This document shows positions 6,905 to 18,225 of a DNA stretch of 64,000 bases, piece by piece (position 1 is the stretch's first letter; every line of letters starts with the position of its first letter). This stretch comes from Comamonadaceae bacterium (lineage in GTDB: Bacteria > Pseudomonadota > Gammaproteobacteria > Burkholderiales > Burkholderiaceae_C). The notes beneath the pieces are model-generated. The model was not told where the DNA came from, searched no databases, and was given only the letters and a program-made list of their open reading frames with translations. The stretch lies in contig CANFWT010000003.1 in assembly GCA_947450895.1 (NCBI GenBank), positions 19,005 to 83,004 on the forward strand, written 5' to 3'. Position numbers and translations under genes: made by a program.

Positions 6905-6933
6905 GGCGCTTGAAGGAATCGAGAAGGAGAAAC

Positions 6934-6960
6934 AAAAAAGGCGTCTAAAACCAGACGCCC
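6934..6960 (-). terminator. Rho-independent terminator or attenuator between guaB and guaA
   Basis: On the minus strand GGCGTCT, a 6-nt loop, AGACGCC and six U residues form a good intrinsic terminator (stem 6959-6940, U-run 6939-6934). The guaA start lies only 29 nt downstream with no room for a separate promoter, so this is either partial termination or an attenuator for guaA. Confidence 0.8.
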
Positions 6961-6977
6961 TTTGTGCCACAAAAAAA

Positions 6978-7061
6978 TTAGTCTCCGCCGGGCCGCCCCA
7001 GGGCGACCAAGGTCGTCTCGGCGGTCAGCGCGGTACACGCAGTGGCAAGCGTGGCGGTCAT
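6978..7061 (-). CDS. 27-aa ORF in the guaB-guaA intergenic region (possible leader peptide)
   Basis: It starts with ATG 3 nt after the guaB stop codon (TGA CCC ATG) and ends with TAA 18 nt before the terminator hairpin. The peptide is rich in Thr and Ala ([15 protein letters not shown]..., ending GRPGGD). It has no Shine-Dalgarno, so translation would depend on ribosomes finishing guaB. Its position fits a leader peptide whose translation state changes folding of the following hairpin. It could also be a chance ORF. I do not recognise the peptide. Confidence 0.35.
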   Translation of the reverse strand: MTATLATACTALTAETTLVALGRPGGD

Positions 7062-7064
7062 GGG

Positions 7065-9864
<2,800 letters not shown>

Positions 9865-9885
9865 GGCCGGTATGATGCCACCGAC

Positions 9886-10353
9886 ATGACATCGCCCCCC
9901 TCCCCCACTGAACCCCGTCTCCCCGACCAGCAGGCAGCCGCCCTACGCCACGGCCTGCACCAGGTCAACCTAAGCCGCTGGCTGGCGGTCTGCAGTTTGG
10001 TGGGGCTGGTGGTGTTGAGTGCCGCCTGGGAGTTATTTCTGGCGCCCATCAAGCCCGGTGGTTCTTTGTTAGCTCTCAAGGCGATTCCCCTGTGCGTGCC
10101 GCTGGCGGGCCTGCTCAAAAACCGCATGTACACCTACCGCTGGGTCAGTCTGCTGGTGTGGCTGTATTTCACCGAGGGCGTGGTGCGCGCCTATGGGGAC
10201 CGCGCCCCGAGCAACTATTACGCCTTGCTGGAAGTGATTTTGTGCCTGACACTTTTTGCGGGCTGTGCCCTGCACGTGCGACTGCGGCTTCGCAATGCCA
10301 AAGCACCGGGCGCCACTCCCGACCCTGATGCATCCTCAAATGCCCCTGTATGA
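9886..10353 (+). CDS. DUF2069 membrane protein
   Basis: About 155 aa with four hydrophobic segments (SRWLAVCSLVGLVVLSAAWE; an internal KAIPLCVPLAG; WVSLLVWLYFTEGVVRAY; YYALLEVILCLTLFAGCALH). This matches the short proteobacterial DUF2069 family of unknown function. The ATG at 9886 is preferred over 9853, which would run into the divergent yihY. It overlaps the next gene by ATGA and appears to open a five-gene operon. Confidence 0.8.
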   Translation: MTSPPSPTEPRLPDQQAAALRHGLHQVNLSRWLAVCSLVGLVVLSAAWELFLAPIKPGGSLLALKAIPLCVPLAGLLKNRMYTYRWVSLLVWLYFTEGVVRAYGDRAPSNYYALLEVILCLTLFAGCALHVRLRLRNAKAPGATPDPDASSNAPV

Positions 10354-11801
10354 GCCCTTTTGAATTACTGATCCGCCTGCGCGCCATCGTCGGCGACGCC
10401 CATGTCCTCACCGAGGGCGACCTGACCGGCTATGAACTGGACTGGCGCAAACGCGAGCGCGGCAAATCGCTGGCCATAGTGCGCCCCAACTCCACCGCCC
10501 AGGTGGCCGAAGTGGTCAACGCCTGCGCGCAAGCGGGTGTGAGCATCGTGCCCCAGGGCGGCAACACCGGCATGGTGGTCGGCTCCACGCCAGACGCCAG
10601 CGGCACGCAAATCGTGCTGAGCCTCACGCGCATGAACGCCATCCGCACGCTCGATGCGGCCAACCTCACCATCACGGTAGAAGCCGGTTGCGTGCTGCAA
10701 ACCCTGCAAGAGGCCTGCGACAAGGCCGGCTTTTTGTTTCCCTTGAGTCTGGCCTCGGAAGGCAGTTGCACGATTGGCGGCAACCTGGGTACCAACGCCG
10801 GGGGCACGCAGGTGGTGCGCTTTGGCAACGCCCGCGAACTCTGCCTGGGCCTGGAAGTGGTCACCGCCCAAGGCGAAGTCTGGAGCGGCCTGACCGGCCT
10901 GCGCAAGGACAACACCGGCTACGACCTGCGCCACTTGTTCATTGGCTCCGAAGGCACGCTGGGCGTGATCACCGCCGCCACCATGAAGCTGTACCCGGCG
11001 CCCAAGTCGCAACTCACGGCGCTGGCCGCGGTGCCCTCGCTGGACGCGGCCGTGGCGCTGCTGGGCCTGGCGCACCAGCATTTGGGCGCAGGCCTGACGG
11101 GTTTTGAAGTGATGGGCCAGTTTGCGCTGAGCTTGGTGACCAAGCACTTCCCCCAGCAGCGCGTGCCGTTTTATGAAACCACGCCCTATTGCGTGGTGCT
11201 GGAAAACTCCGACAGCGAGTCTGACGAACATGCACGCGGCCAGTTTGAGCGCCTGCTGGAAGACGCGCTGACCCAAGGCTGCGTGAGCGACGCGGTGGTG
11301 GCTGAGAGCATGGCGCAAGCCCGCGCGCTGTGGCACATCCGCGAAAGCATCCCGCTGGCGCAGGCGCAGGAGGGGCTGAACATCAAGCACGATATTTCGA
11401 TTGCCGTGTCAAAAATTCCTGAGTTTGTGCGCTTGGCCGATACAGCGTTACAGGCAGAGTTTCCCGGCGTGCGATTGGTCAATTACGGCCACCTGGGTGA
11501 CGGCAATCTGCACTACAACGTGCAAGCCCCGGCTGGTGCAGACGCCGAAGCCTTTTTGCGCGACCAAGAAGGCCCGATCAACGCCGTGGTCTACGCCCTG
11601 GTGGATGATTTCAACGGATCCATTTCGGCCGAACACGGCATTGGCAGCCTCAAGCGCGAAAAGCTGGAAAAGCACAAGTCGCCGGTCGCACTGGGCCTGA
11701 TGCGCTCCATCAAAGCAGCGCTGGACCCGCACAATATGTTCAACCCCGGGCGGATGCTGGCAGCCTCCGCTGCCGCACCGCATACATTGACCACGCCATG
11801 A
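10350..11801 (+). CDS. FAD-linked D-2-hydroxyacid dehydrogenase (GlcD / D-2-hydroxyglutarate dehydrogenase type)
   Basis: A 483-aa VAO-fold flavoprotein. The FAD-binding PCMH domain has [12 protein letters not shown] near residue 69 and [16 protein letters not shown] near 141. The C-terminal domain has the metal-binding [12 protein letters not shown] and [10 protein letters not shown] motifs. Such enzymes oxidise D-2-hydroxyglutarate, D-lactate or glycolate with a quinone or electron-transfer flavoprotein acceptor. The substrate cannot be set from sequence reading, though the single-subunit form favours D-2-hydroxyglutarate or D-lactate. It overlaps its neighbours by 4 nt at both ends. Confidence 0.88.
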   Translation: MSPFELLIRLRAIVGDAHVLTEGDLTGYELDWRKRERGKSLAIVRPNSTAQVAEVVNACAQAGVSIVPQGGNTGMVVGSTPDASGTQIVLSLTRMNAIRTLDAANLTITVEAGCVLQTLQEACDKAGFLFPLSLASEGSCTIGGNLGTNAGGTQVVRFGNARELCLGLEVVTAQGEVWSGLTGLRKDNTGYDLRHLFIGSEGTLGVITAATMKLYPAPKSQLTALAAVPSLDAAVALLGLAHQHLGAGLTGFEVMGQFALSLVTKHFPQQRVPFYETTPYCVVLENSDSESDEHARGQFERLLEDALTQGCVSDAVVAESMAQARALWHIRESIPLAQAQEGLNIKHDISIAVSKIPEFVRLADTALQAEFPGVRLVNYGHLGDGNLHYNVQAPAGADAEAFLRDQEGPINAVVYALVDDFNGSISAEHGIGSLKREKLEKHKSPVALGLMRSIKAALDPHNMFNPGRMLAASAAAPHTLTTP

Positions 11802-12649
11802 CGTCTGACGCCGCCGCTTCTACACCCCCGATTCCCCAGCAGTACGAAGACCTGCTGCGCCACGCCTACACCCACGGCGTGGACAAGCAAGACCGCACCG
11901 GCACCGGCACCAAAAGCGTGTTTGGCTACCAAATGCGCTTTGACCTCGCCCAGGGTTTCCCGCTGGTTACGACCAAGAAAGTGCATTTGCGCAGCATCAT
12001 CGTGGAGCTGCTGTGGTTTCTGACGGGTTCGAGCAACAACAACTGGCTCAAAGAGCGCGGCGTTTCCATCTGGGACGAATGGGCGCGCCCCGACGGCGAT
12101 TTGGGCCCGGTCTACGGCGTGCAGTGGCGCAGCTGGCCCACACCGGACGGCCAGCACATCGACCAGATCAGCGAACTGCTGCAGACGCTCAAAACCAACC
12201 CCGACTCGCGCCGCATGATCGTGAGCGCCTGGAACGTGGCCGAACTTTCCAAAATGGCGCTCATGCCCTGCCACGCGTTCTTTCAGTTTTATGTGGCGCC
12301 CGCCCAAATACCAGGCGGGCGCGGCAAGCTGAGCTGCCAGCTGTACCAACGCAGCGCCGATATCTTTTTGGGCGTGCCCTTCAACATTGCCAGCTACGCG
12401 CTGCTCACCCATATGGTGGCGCAGCAGTGCGACCTGGACGTGGGCGACTTCATCTGGACCGGGGGCGACTGCCACATTTACAGCAACCACCATGCGCAAG
12501 TGGAGCTGCAACTCTCCCGTACGCCCCTGCCCTACCCCACGCTGCACATGCTGCGCCGCCCGGACACGATCTTTGACTACCAATTTGAAGATTTTGAAGT
12601 GCGCGACTATGCGCCGCACCCGGCCATCAAAGCCCCTGTCGCGGTGTGA
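11798..12649 (+). CDS. thyA: Thymidylate synthase
   Basis: Methylates dUMP to dTMP using methylenetetrahydrofolate, producing dihydrofolate that the next gene recycles. 283 aa; the N-terminal [12 protein letters not shown] loop, the nucleophile cysteine in [11 protein letters not shown], the [20 protein letters not shown] motif and the C-terminal [10 protein letters not shown] are all present. A short insertion after the catalytic Cys makes it slightly longer than the E. coli enzyme (264 aa). Starts on the ATGA overlap with the upstream gene. Confidence 0.97.
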   Translation: MTSDAAASTPPIPQQYEDLLRHAYTHGVDKQDRTGTGTKSVFGYQMRFDLAQGFPLVTTKKVHLRSIIVELLWFLTGSSNNNWLKERGVSIWDEWARPDGDLGPVYGVQWRSWPTPDGQHIDQISELLQTLKTNPDSRRMIVSAWNVAELSKMALMPCHAFFQFYVAPAQIPGGRGKLSCQLYQRSADIFLGVPFNIASYALLTHMVAQQCDLDVGDFIWTGGDCHIYSNHHAQVELQLSRTPLPYPTLHMLRRPDTIFDYQFEDFEVRDYAPHPAIKAPVAV

Positions 12650-13167
12650 ACGCCGCCATGCGTCTGCACCTGATCTTTGCCCGCGCGGCCAATGGCGTCA
12701 TCGGCAACCAAGGCACCCTGCCCTGGCATTTGCCCGAAGACCTGGCGCACTTCAAACGCAGCACACTGGGCTGCCCCGTGATCATGGGGCGCAAAACCTG
12801 GGACTCTTTGCCGCCGAAGTTTCGGCCCTTGCCTGGTCGAATGAATGTGGTGATTACCCGCCAGAGTGATTGGCGGGCGGAGGGCGCATTCATCGCGCAT
12901 TCGCTGGAGGGAGCCATGGCGCTTTGTGAGTCCCACCCGGACGTGTGGGTGATAGGCGGCGCGCAGATTTACGCCCAGGCTTTGCCGCTTGCGGCCAGCG
13001 CCGAAATCACCGAAATAGACATTTCCCCCGAAGGCGACGCCTATGCGCCGACTTTTGGCCCCCTGTGGCTGGAAACCAGGCGCGAGAACCATGTCGCCGC
13101 CAGCGGTATGACGTACCGCTTCATTACCCTGACACGCCGGGACCTTACCCCCTCCCAGACCTTATGA
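12646..13167 (+). CDS. folA: Dihydrofolate reductase
   Basis: NADPH-dependent reduction of dihydrofolate, completing the thymidylate cycle with ThyA. About 169-173 aa with the family signature [18 protein letters not shown], acidic active-site residue (PEDLAHFK), [12 protein letters not shown] and the [12 protein letters not shown] nucleotide-binding segment. It starts either at GTG 12646, overlapping thyA as GTGA, or at the ATG at 12658, which matches the usual N-terminus ([10 protein letters not shown]) better. Confidence 0.96.
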   Translation: MNAAMRLHLIFARAANGVIGNQGTLPWHLPEDLAHFKRSTLGCPVIMGRKTWDSLPPKFRPLPGRMNVVITRQSDWRAEGAFIAHSLEGAMALCESHPDVWVIGGAQIYAQALPLAASAEITEIDISPEGDAYAPTFGPLWLETRRENHVAASGMTYRFITLTRRDLTPSQTL

Positions 13168-13931
13168 AATTTGCCACCTGGAACGTGAATTCGCTCACCG
13201 TACGCCTGCCGCAAGTCCTGGGATGGTTGCAGACCAACCCGGTAGACGTGCTGGTTTTGCAAGAAACCAAAATGACAGACGACAAGTTTCCGGCGGCTGA
13301 ATTCTTGGCCGCCGGCTACCAGGCGCAGTGGTTTGGCCAAAAAACCTACAACGGCGTTGCGCTGCTGAGCCGTATACCTGCGGTGGATGTGGTAAAAAAC
13401 ATCCCAGGCTTTGCCGACGACATGGCGCGGGTAATTTGCGGCACGGTGGACGGCACTCGGGTCATAGGTGCCTATTTCCCCAATGGTCAAGCCCCAGGCA
13501 GCGAGAAGTTTGAGTACAAAATGGAGTGGCTTAAGGGTCTGCGCGCCTGGGTCAAGCAAGAGCTGGTGCAACACCCGCAATTGATTCTCATGGGCGACTA
13601 CAACATCACCTTTGACGACGCCGATGTGTGGGATCCGGAAGGCATGCGTGACCAGATCCATTGCACCGACGACGAGCGCTACCACCTGCGCGCCCTGATC
13701 GCCCTCGGCCTGCACGACAGCTACCGCCTGTTTAGCCAAGCCGCCAAAAGCTTCACATGGTGGGATTACCGCGACTTCGCGTTTCGGCGCAACCGCGGCC
13801 TGCGCATTGACCATATTCTGATCAGCGATGCGCTCAAACCCATGGCAAAAGCCTGCCAGATCGATCGCTCCCCGCGAAAAAATGAGCGGCCCAGCGACCA
13901 CACCCCTGTCATTTTGGACATCGATCGCTAG
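13164..13931 (+). CDS. xthA: Exodeoxyribonuclease III (AP endonuclease, ExoIII family)
   Basis: A 255-aa Mg-dependent nuclease for base-excision repair. Family motifs are in order: FATWNVNSL at the N-terminus, VLVLQETKM (metal-binding Glu), NGVALLSR, LILMGDYNIT (Asp/Asn catalytic) and RIDHILIS, then ERPSDHTPVI (catalytic Asp-His). The ATG at 13164 overlaps the folA stop (ATGA), closing a tightly coupled set of nucleotide and DNA-repair genes. Confidence 0.96.
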   Translation: MKFATWNVNSLTVRLPQVLGWLQTNPVDVLVLQETKMTDDKFPAAEFLAAGYQAQWFGQKTYNGVALLSRIPAVDVVKNIPGFADDMARVICGTVDGTRVIGAYFPNGQAPGSEKFEYKMEWLKGLRAWVKQELVQHPQLILMGDYNITFDDADVWDPEGMRDQIHCTDDERYHLRALIALGLHDSYRLFSQAAKSFTWWDYRDFAFRRNRGLRIDHILISDALKPMAKACQIDRSPRKNERPSDHTPVILDIDR

Positions 13932-14106
13932 GCGCGCGCGGCACTCAGGCAGGCACTGCCAAAAATAAGCAAGGCGCCTGCCAGAAAACGTGTCGCGGCT
14001 CAAGTGGCTGGTGTGGACTTTCGCGATAATCCAAGGCGCTCGGGGCTTTGGCCTCCGTTGTTTGGCGCTTACGCACGCATTTCCAACCTTACCTGATCCA
14101 CTACCC

Positions 14107-14745
14107 ATGTCTGACCTGCAAAACAAACTCCAATGGCGCTATGCCACCAAAAAAATGGACCCGGCCAAGACCGTGCCACAAGAAAAAGTGGAGCGCATTT
14201 TGGAAGCCGTGCGCCTGGCGCCTAGTTCTAGCGGCCTGCAACCGTACGAAGTGCTGGTGGTAACCAGCGCCGCCGTGCGCGAGCAGATCAAGCCTATCGC
14301 CTGGGGCCAAGCGCAGATCACCGAGGGTTCACACTTGCTGGTGTTCGCAGCCTGGGACAATTACACAGCCGATCGCATCAACCAGATGTTTGACTTCACC
14401 AACGCCAAGCGCGGCGGCAGCACCGAAGCCGGTGATGCGTACCGCAAGAACTTGTTGGCGAACTACACAGTGCGCGATCCACAGGTCAACTTTGAACACG
14501 CCGCGCGCCAAGCCTATATTGGCCTGGGCGTCGCGCTGGTGGCTGCGGCGTTTGAAGAGGTGGACAGCACGCCCATGGAAGGTTTTGACCCCAAGGCGCT
14601 GGACCAGATCTTGAACCTGTCAGCGCGTGGTCTGCGCAGCGTGGCCATCATGCCCCTGGGCTACCGCGAAGCCGACAAGGACTGGTTGGTCAACCTGCCC
14701 AAGGTACGCCGCCCCAGCGCAGAATTTGTCACCGAGGTCAAATAG
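14107..14745 (+). CDS. Nitroreductase-family NAD(P)H oxidoreductase
   Basis: A 212-aa FMN-dependent enzyme of the NfsB-like nitroreductase family. The N-terminal WRYATKKMDPAKTVP and RLAPSSSGLQPYEVLVV segment is the FMN-phosphate-binding and dimer region; ARQAYIGLGVALVAAAFEE follows in the middle and MPLGYREADKDWL at the end. Likely reduces quinones, nitroaromatics or flavin; the natural substrate is unknown. The ATG at 14107 fits the family; the preceding 175 bp hold no gene. Confidence 0.88.
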   Translation: MSDLQNKLQWRYATKKMDPAKTVPQEKVERILEAVRLAPSSSGLQPYEVLVVTSAAVREQIKPIAWGQAQITEGSHLLVFAAWDNYTADRINQMFDFTNAKRGGSTEAGDAYRKNLLANYTVRDPQVNFEHAARQAYIGLGVALVAAAFEEVDSTPMEGFDPKALDQILNLSARGLRSVAIMPLGYREADKDWLVNLPKVRRPSAEFVTEVK

Positions 14746-14760
14746 TCCTTTGCCCAGGGC

Positions 14761-15045
14761 ATGAGCACACCCACGCACGCTGCAAGCCTGGCCGCATTAG
14801 GCCAGGCCTTGGCAGAGCTGCGTGCCAATGTTCTTGGAGTGGTCGCATTTTGCGCCCAGGCACGCGCGCAAGACGCACTGCTGGCCGACCTGCCCCCGCG
14901 CTTTGGCGAGGTGTGGCAGGGTTTGCTCGACAGGCTGGAATCAAGCGCCTTGTTCAGCGAAGAAAGCTGCTCTTTTAGCCAGTCCGCGCTGCTGGACAAC
15001 CTGGACATGTGGCTGCAAAAAGCGAGTGAGCGGCTGACCGCCTAG
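14761..15045 (+). CDS. Hypothetical protein, 94 aa
   Basis: A short, largely helical, Ala/Leu-rich acidic protein 15 bp after the nitroreductase gene in the same direction, with base composition like its neighbours. It has no signal peptide or membrane segment, and no motif I recognise. The frame is clean and ends shortly before the GST leader. Probably a genuine small gene, but function is unknown. Confidence 0.55.
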   Translation: MSTPTHAASLAALGQALAELRANVLGVVAFCAQARAQDALLADLPPRFGEVWQGLLDRLESSALFSEESCSFSQSALLDNLDMWLQKASERLTA

Positions 15046-15128
15046 CTTGTCACGCGGGCGCCAGGGCGCACGCTGCGCTGCGGGTTGGCAATTTACACTG
15101 GGGTGAACTTCCCAGGAGCCTTCAGACC

Positions 15129-15770
15129 ATGATCACGCTTTGCGGCTTTGCCGTTTCCAACTACTACAACATCGTCAAGCAAGCGCTGCTTGAAAAAGAG
15201 ATTCCCTTCGCCGAGGAGTACGTCACTACCGGCAGCAAAGATGAGGCCGTACTGGCCGACTCCCCCTTGGCCAAGGTGCCGTTTATCCGAACGCCCCAGG
15301 GCGGTTTGTGCGAAAGCGCCGTCATCCTGGACTACCTGGAAGCGCAGTACCCTGCCCACCCCTTGATGCCCAGCGACGCGTTTGCGGCGGCCAAGGCCCG
15401 CGAACTCATCACTTTCATGAATCTGCACCTGGAACTGGTCGCGCGTGAGTTGTATGCGCAGGCGTTTTTCGGCGGCACGGTGAGCGAAGCGGCGCAGGCG
15501 TCGGTGCGCAAGCGGCTGGAGAAGAACGTCGTGGCCTTCAAGCGCCTGGCCCAATTCGCACCTTTTGTGGCCGGTGACAGCTTTACGCTTGCCGACTGCG
15601 TGGCGTTTAGCAACCTGCCGCTGGTGGGTATGGCCACGCGCGCCATCTACGGCGAAGACCTATTGGCAGCCGGTGGCGTGGACTACAAGCCCTACATCAA
15701 GCTTCTGGGCGAGCGCCCGAGTTCGCAAGCGGTGATTGCCGGACGCAAAGCGGCGATGACCAAGCCCTGA
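15129..15770 (+). CDS. Glutathione S-transferase family protein
   Basis: A 213-aa GST with a thioredoxin-fold N-terminal domain (MITLCGFAVSNYYNIVKQAL; the cis-Pro segment KVPFIRTPQGGLCESAVI, where ES contacts the glutathione gamma-Glu) and an all-helical C-terminal domain with the SFTLADCVAF N-capping motif. Binds glutathione; the electrophilic substrate is unknown. An AGGAG sequence lies about 11 nt upstream. It is followed after 8 nt by the monooxygenase gene, so the two are probably co-transcribed. Confidence 0.88.
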   Translation: MITLCGFAVSNYYNIVKQALLEKEIPFAEEYVTTGSKDEAVLADSPLAKVPFIRTPQGGLCESAVILDYLEAQYPAHPLMPSDAFAAAKARELITFMNLHLELVARELYAQAFFGGTVSEAAQASVRKRLEKNVVAFKRLAQFAPFVAGDSFTLADCVAFSNLPLVGMATRAIYGEDLLAAGGVDYKPYIKLLGERPSSQAVIAGRKAAMTKP

Positions 15771-15778
15771 TCACCGCG

Positions 15779-17287
15779 ATGGAGCAAGCAGCGGCACCAG
15801 ACCCTGCCCAGGCGCCAGCACAGCGGGTTTATCCCGTCATCGTGGTGGGCGCCGGTTTTGCCGGCCTTGGCATGGCGATCCAATTGCGCCAGGCGGGCAT
15901 CGATTTTTTGCTGCTGGAAAAAGGCACTGAGATTGGCGGCGTCTGGAGGGACAACAACTATCCCGGCTGCGGCTGTGACGTGCCCTCGGCCCTGTATTCC
16001 TACTCTTTTGCCCCCAACCCGGGATGGAGCCGGTTTTTCGCCCAACAGGGCGAGATCAAAGACTACACACGGCGCACCGCCCAAGCGTTTGGCGTGATGG
16101 ACCGCGTGCGCTTGCAGCACGAGTTGCTGGCGGCGCGATGGGTCGGTGACCAAAAACTCTGGCGCCTGCACACCAGCGCCGGCGTGTATTGGGCGCAATT
16201 TGTGGTGATGGCCAGTGGCCCCATGCATGTGCCGGTGCTGCCGCCCATCAAGGGGCTGGACACGTTTACTGGCGTGCACTTCCACTCCGCGCGCTGGGAC
16301 CACGGCTACGACCTGCGTGGCAAGCGGGTGGCGGTGATTGGCTCGGGTGCCTCGGCCATCCAATTTGTACCGCACATCGCGCCCCTGGTAGAGCGCCTCA
16401 CCCTGTTTCAGCGCACCGCGCCTTGGGTCTTGCCCAAGTTTGACCCGCCGATCTCAAAGCGCTGGCAAGGCATTTTTCAAAAATATCCCTGGACCCAGCG
16501 GCTCTTGCGCACGGTGTTGTACCTGCAGTTTGAGCTGCTCAACGCCAGCCTGAGCTACCCGGCGCTGCTCAAACGCATCCAGGCCCAGGGATTGAAGAAC
16601 ATTGCGCGAGGCGTAAAAGACGCCACGCTGCGGGCCAGACTGGTGCCCGACTACTCCATCGGTTGCAAGCGGATATTGCTGTCCAACACCTGGTACCGCG
16701 CGCTGGCCAAACCCCAGGTGCAGGTAGTGGGCGGCGTGGCCGAGGTTCAGGGCCACAAGGTGATTTCCAGCAACGGAAGCAGTTGCGAGGTAGACGCGCT
16801 CATTTTTGCCACCGGCTTTGAAGTGGCCAACCCGCCCATTGCCAGTCGCATCGTAGGCCTTAGCGGCACCACGCTGGCGGCGCAGTGGCAGGGCTCGCCC
16901 GCAGCCTATTTGGGCACCATGGCGCAAGACTGCCCGAATCTGTTTCTGACCTTTGGCCCCAACTTGTACACCTACTCATCCGCGTTTGTGATTCTGGAGG
17001 CGCAGTTCAAGTTCATCTTGTCGGCCATCACCACGGCGCGGCGCAAAAACATTGCCATCATCGCAGTAGACCCCGCGCGTTTGGCCAGCTACAACAGCCA
17101 AGTCCAGGGCGCATTGCAAACCACCGTCTGGAACAGCGGCTGCTCCAGCTATTTTCTGGACCACAGCGGGCGCAACACCACCAATTGGCCCTGGACCACC
17201 TTTACCATGCGCCGGCGTCTGGGCCGTTTTTTAGAAAAACACTTCGTGACTGAAACCTGCAGCCCGCCAGCGCAAAACATCCCATGA
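15779..17287 (+). CDS. Baeyer-Villiger-type flavin monooxygenase
   Basis: A 502-aa FAD/NADPH class B monooxygenase. It has an FAD-binding GAGFAG at about 24-29, a second Rossmann motif VIGSGASAI near 185-193, and the Baeyer-Villiger fingerprint FTGVHFHSARWD (FxGxxxHxxxWD) between them. It inserts oxygen next to a carbonyl to turn ketones into esters or lactones. The directly overlapping esterase gene (ATGA) could hydrolyse the product, a classical pairing in ketone catabolism. The ketone substrate is unknown. Confidence 0.9.
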   Translation: MEQAAAPDPAQAPAQRVYPVIVVGAGFAGLGMAIQLRQAGIDFLLLEKGTEIGGVWRDNNYPGCGCDVPSALYSYSFAPNPGWSRFFAQQGEIKDYTRRTAQAFGVMDRVRLQHELLAARWVGDQKLWRLHTSAGVYWAQFVVMASGPMHVPVLPPIKGLDTFTGVHFHSARWDHGYDLRGKRVAVIGSGASAIQFVPHIAPLVERLTLFQRTAPWVLPKFDPPISKRWQGIFQKYPWTQRLLRTVLYLQFELLNASLSYPALLKRIQAQGLKNIARGVKDATLRARLVPDYSIGCKRILLSNTWYRALAKPQVQVVGGVAEVQGHKVISSNGSSCEVDALIFATGFEVANPPIASRIVGLSGTTLAAQWQGSPAAYLGTMAQDCPNLFLTFGPNLYTYSSAFVILEAQFKFILSAITTARRKNIAIIAVDPARLASYNSQVQGALQTTVWNSGCSSYFLDHSGRNTTNWPWTTFTMRRRLGRFLEKHFVTETCSPPAQNIP

Positions 17288-18192
17288 GCATCCAAAACTT
17301 CTTTATCAACCGGTTTTTGAAATCCCGCAGACTGGCCAGTCTTCAGCTCACCCCCGAGCAGCGCCTGCGCCAGGGACGCAAGTTTCTCAGCCGGGACTAT
17401 GGCAAAGCCCGAACCGACGTGGCGGTATGCGCCGAGGTCATCGGCGGCGTACCCGTGGAATGGGTGGAGCCCAAAACACTTTCGCAAGACGCGCGCGCGC
17501 CCATCTGCGTGTACCTGCATGGCGGCGGATTCATCGTCGGCAGCCTCAACAGCCACCGCGACATGGCTACCCACCTGGCCGCCATGGCCCAGGTGCGCAT
17601 GCTGATGGTGGACTACCGGCTGGCGCCCGAGTATCCGTTTCCAGCAGCCCACGAGGACGCCATGGCGGTGTACCAAGGATTGCTCGCGCGCGGCGTGTCG
17701 CCCGGCCAATTGCTCATGGGTGGCGACAGTGCGGGCGGCAACTTGGCGCTCGCCACCGCCCAAGCCATCCGCGACGCCGGCCTGCCGCAGCCGCGCGGCC
17801 TGGTGCTTTTTTCACCCTGGATTGACTTAACCCACCAAGGCGACTCCATTTCCACCAACGAGGCCAAAGACGCGATGCTGCACCGGCAACTGCTGGTGGA
17901 CGCCCTGGCCATGTACGCACCCACAGCGCTGGCCACTAACCCCAAAATTTCGCCCCTGCTGGGCAATCTATCCGGCCTGCCACCAACCCTGACCTTGGTC
18001 AGCCAGTCCGAAATTTTGCGCGACGACGCGCTGCGCCTGCACCAGCTGCTGCAAGCCGCAGGCGGCAACAGCACCTGCCTGCAATGGAAGCACACACCCC
18101 ACGCCTTTCCGGTGATGGCGCGCCTGCTGCCCGAGGCGCGCGACGCCTTGCGCCAGACGGCAGGCTTTATGGCGCGCGTGCTGCGGGGCTGA
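17284..18192 (+). CDS. Alpha/beta-hydrolase, hormone-sensitive-lipase family esterase
   Basis: A 302-aa cytosolic carboxylesterase with the oxyanion motif HGGG at residues 79-82, nucleophile elbow GDSAGGN (Ser near 149) and a C-terminal catalytic His in HTPHAFPVM. It has no signal peptide. It starts inside the stop codon of the monooxygenase gene, so the two are translationally coupled, and it probably cleaves the ester or lactone made there. It converges on the acyl-CoA ligase gene 33 bp away without an obvious terminator. Confidence 0.9.
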   Translation: MSIQNFFINRFLKSRRLASLQLTPEQRLRQGRKFLSRDYGKARTDVAVCAEVIGGVPVEWVEPKTLSQDARAPICVYLHGGGFIVGSLNSHRDMATHLAAMAQVRMLMVDYRLAPEYPFPAAHEDAMAVYQGLLARGVSPGQLLMGGDSAGGNLALATAQAIRDAGLPQPRGLVLFSPWIDLTHQGDSISTNEAKDAMLHRQLLVDALAMYAPTALATNPKISPLLGNLSGLPPTLTLVSQSEILRDDALRLHQLLQAAGGNSTCLQWKHTPHAFPVMARLLPEARDALRQTAGFMARVLRG

Positions 18193-18225
18193 AGCCATCA
18201 GGCCGTCAGGCCACCTAAGCCCTCA

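Noticed and set aside
5780..6913. A 377-codon plus-strand frame over guaA
   Set aside because: Antisense shadow with skewed composition; guaA on the other strand is certain.
13932..14106. GGCAGGC/GCCTGCC inverted repeat and a GATAAT sequence before the nitroreductase gene
   Set aside because: The loop is 20 nt or longer and no U-run or matching -35 box was found, so neither a terminator nor a promoter could be supported.
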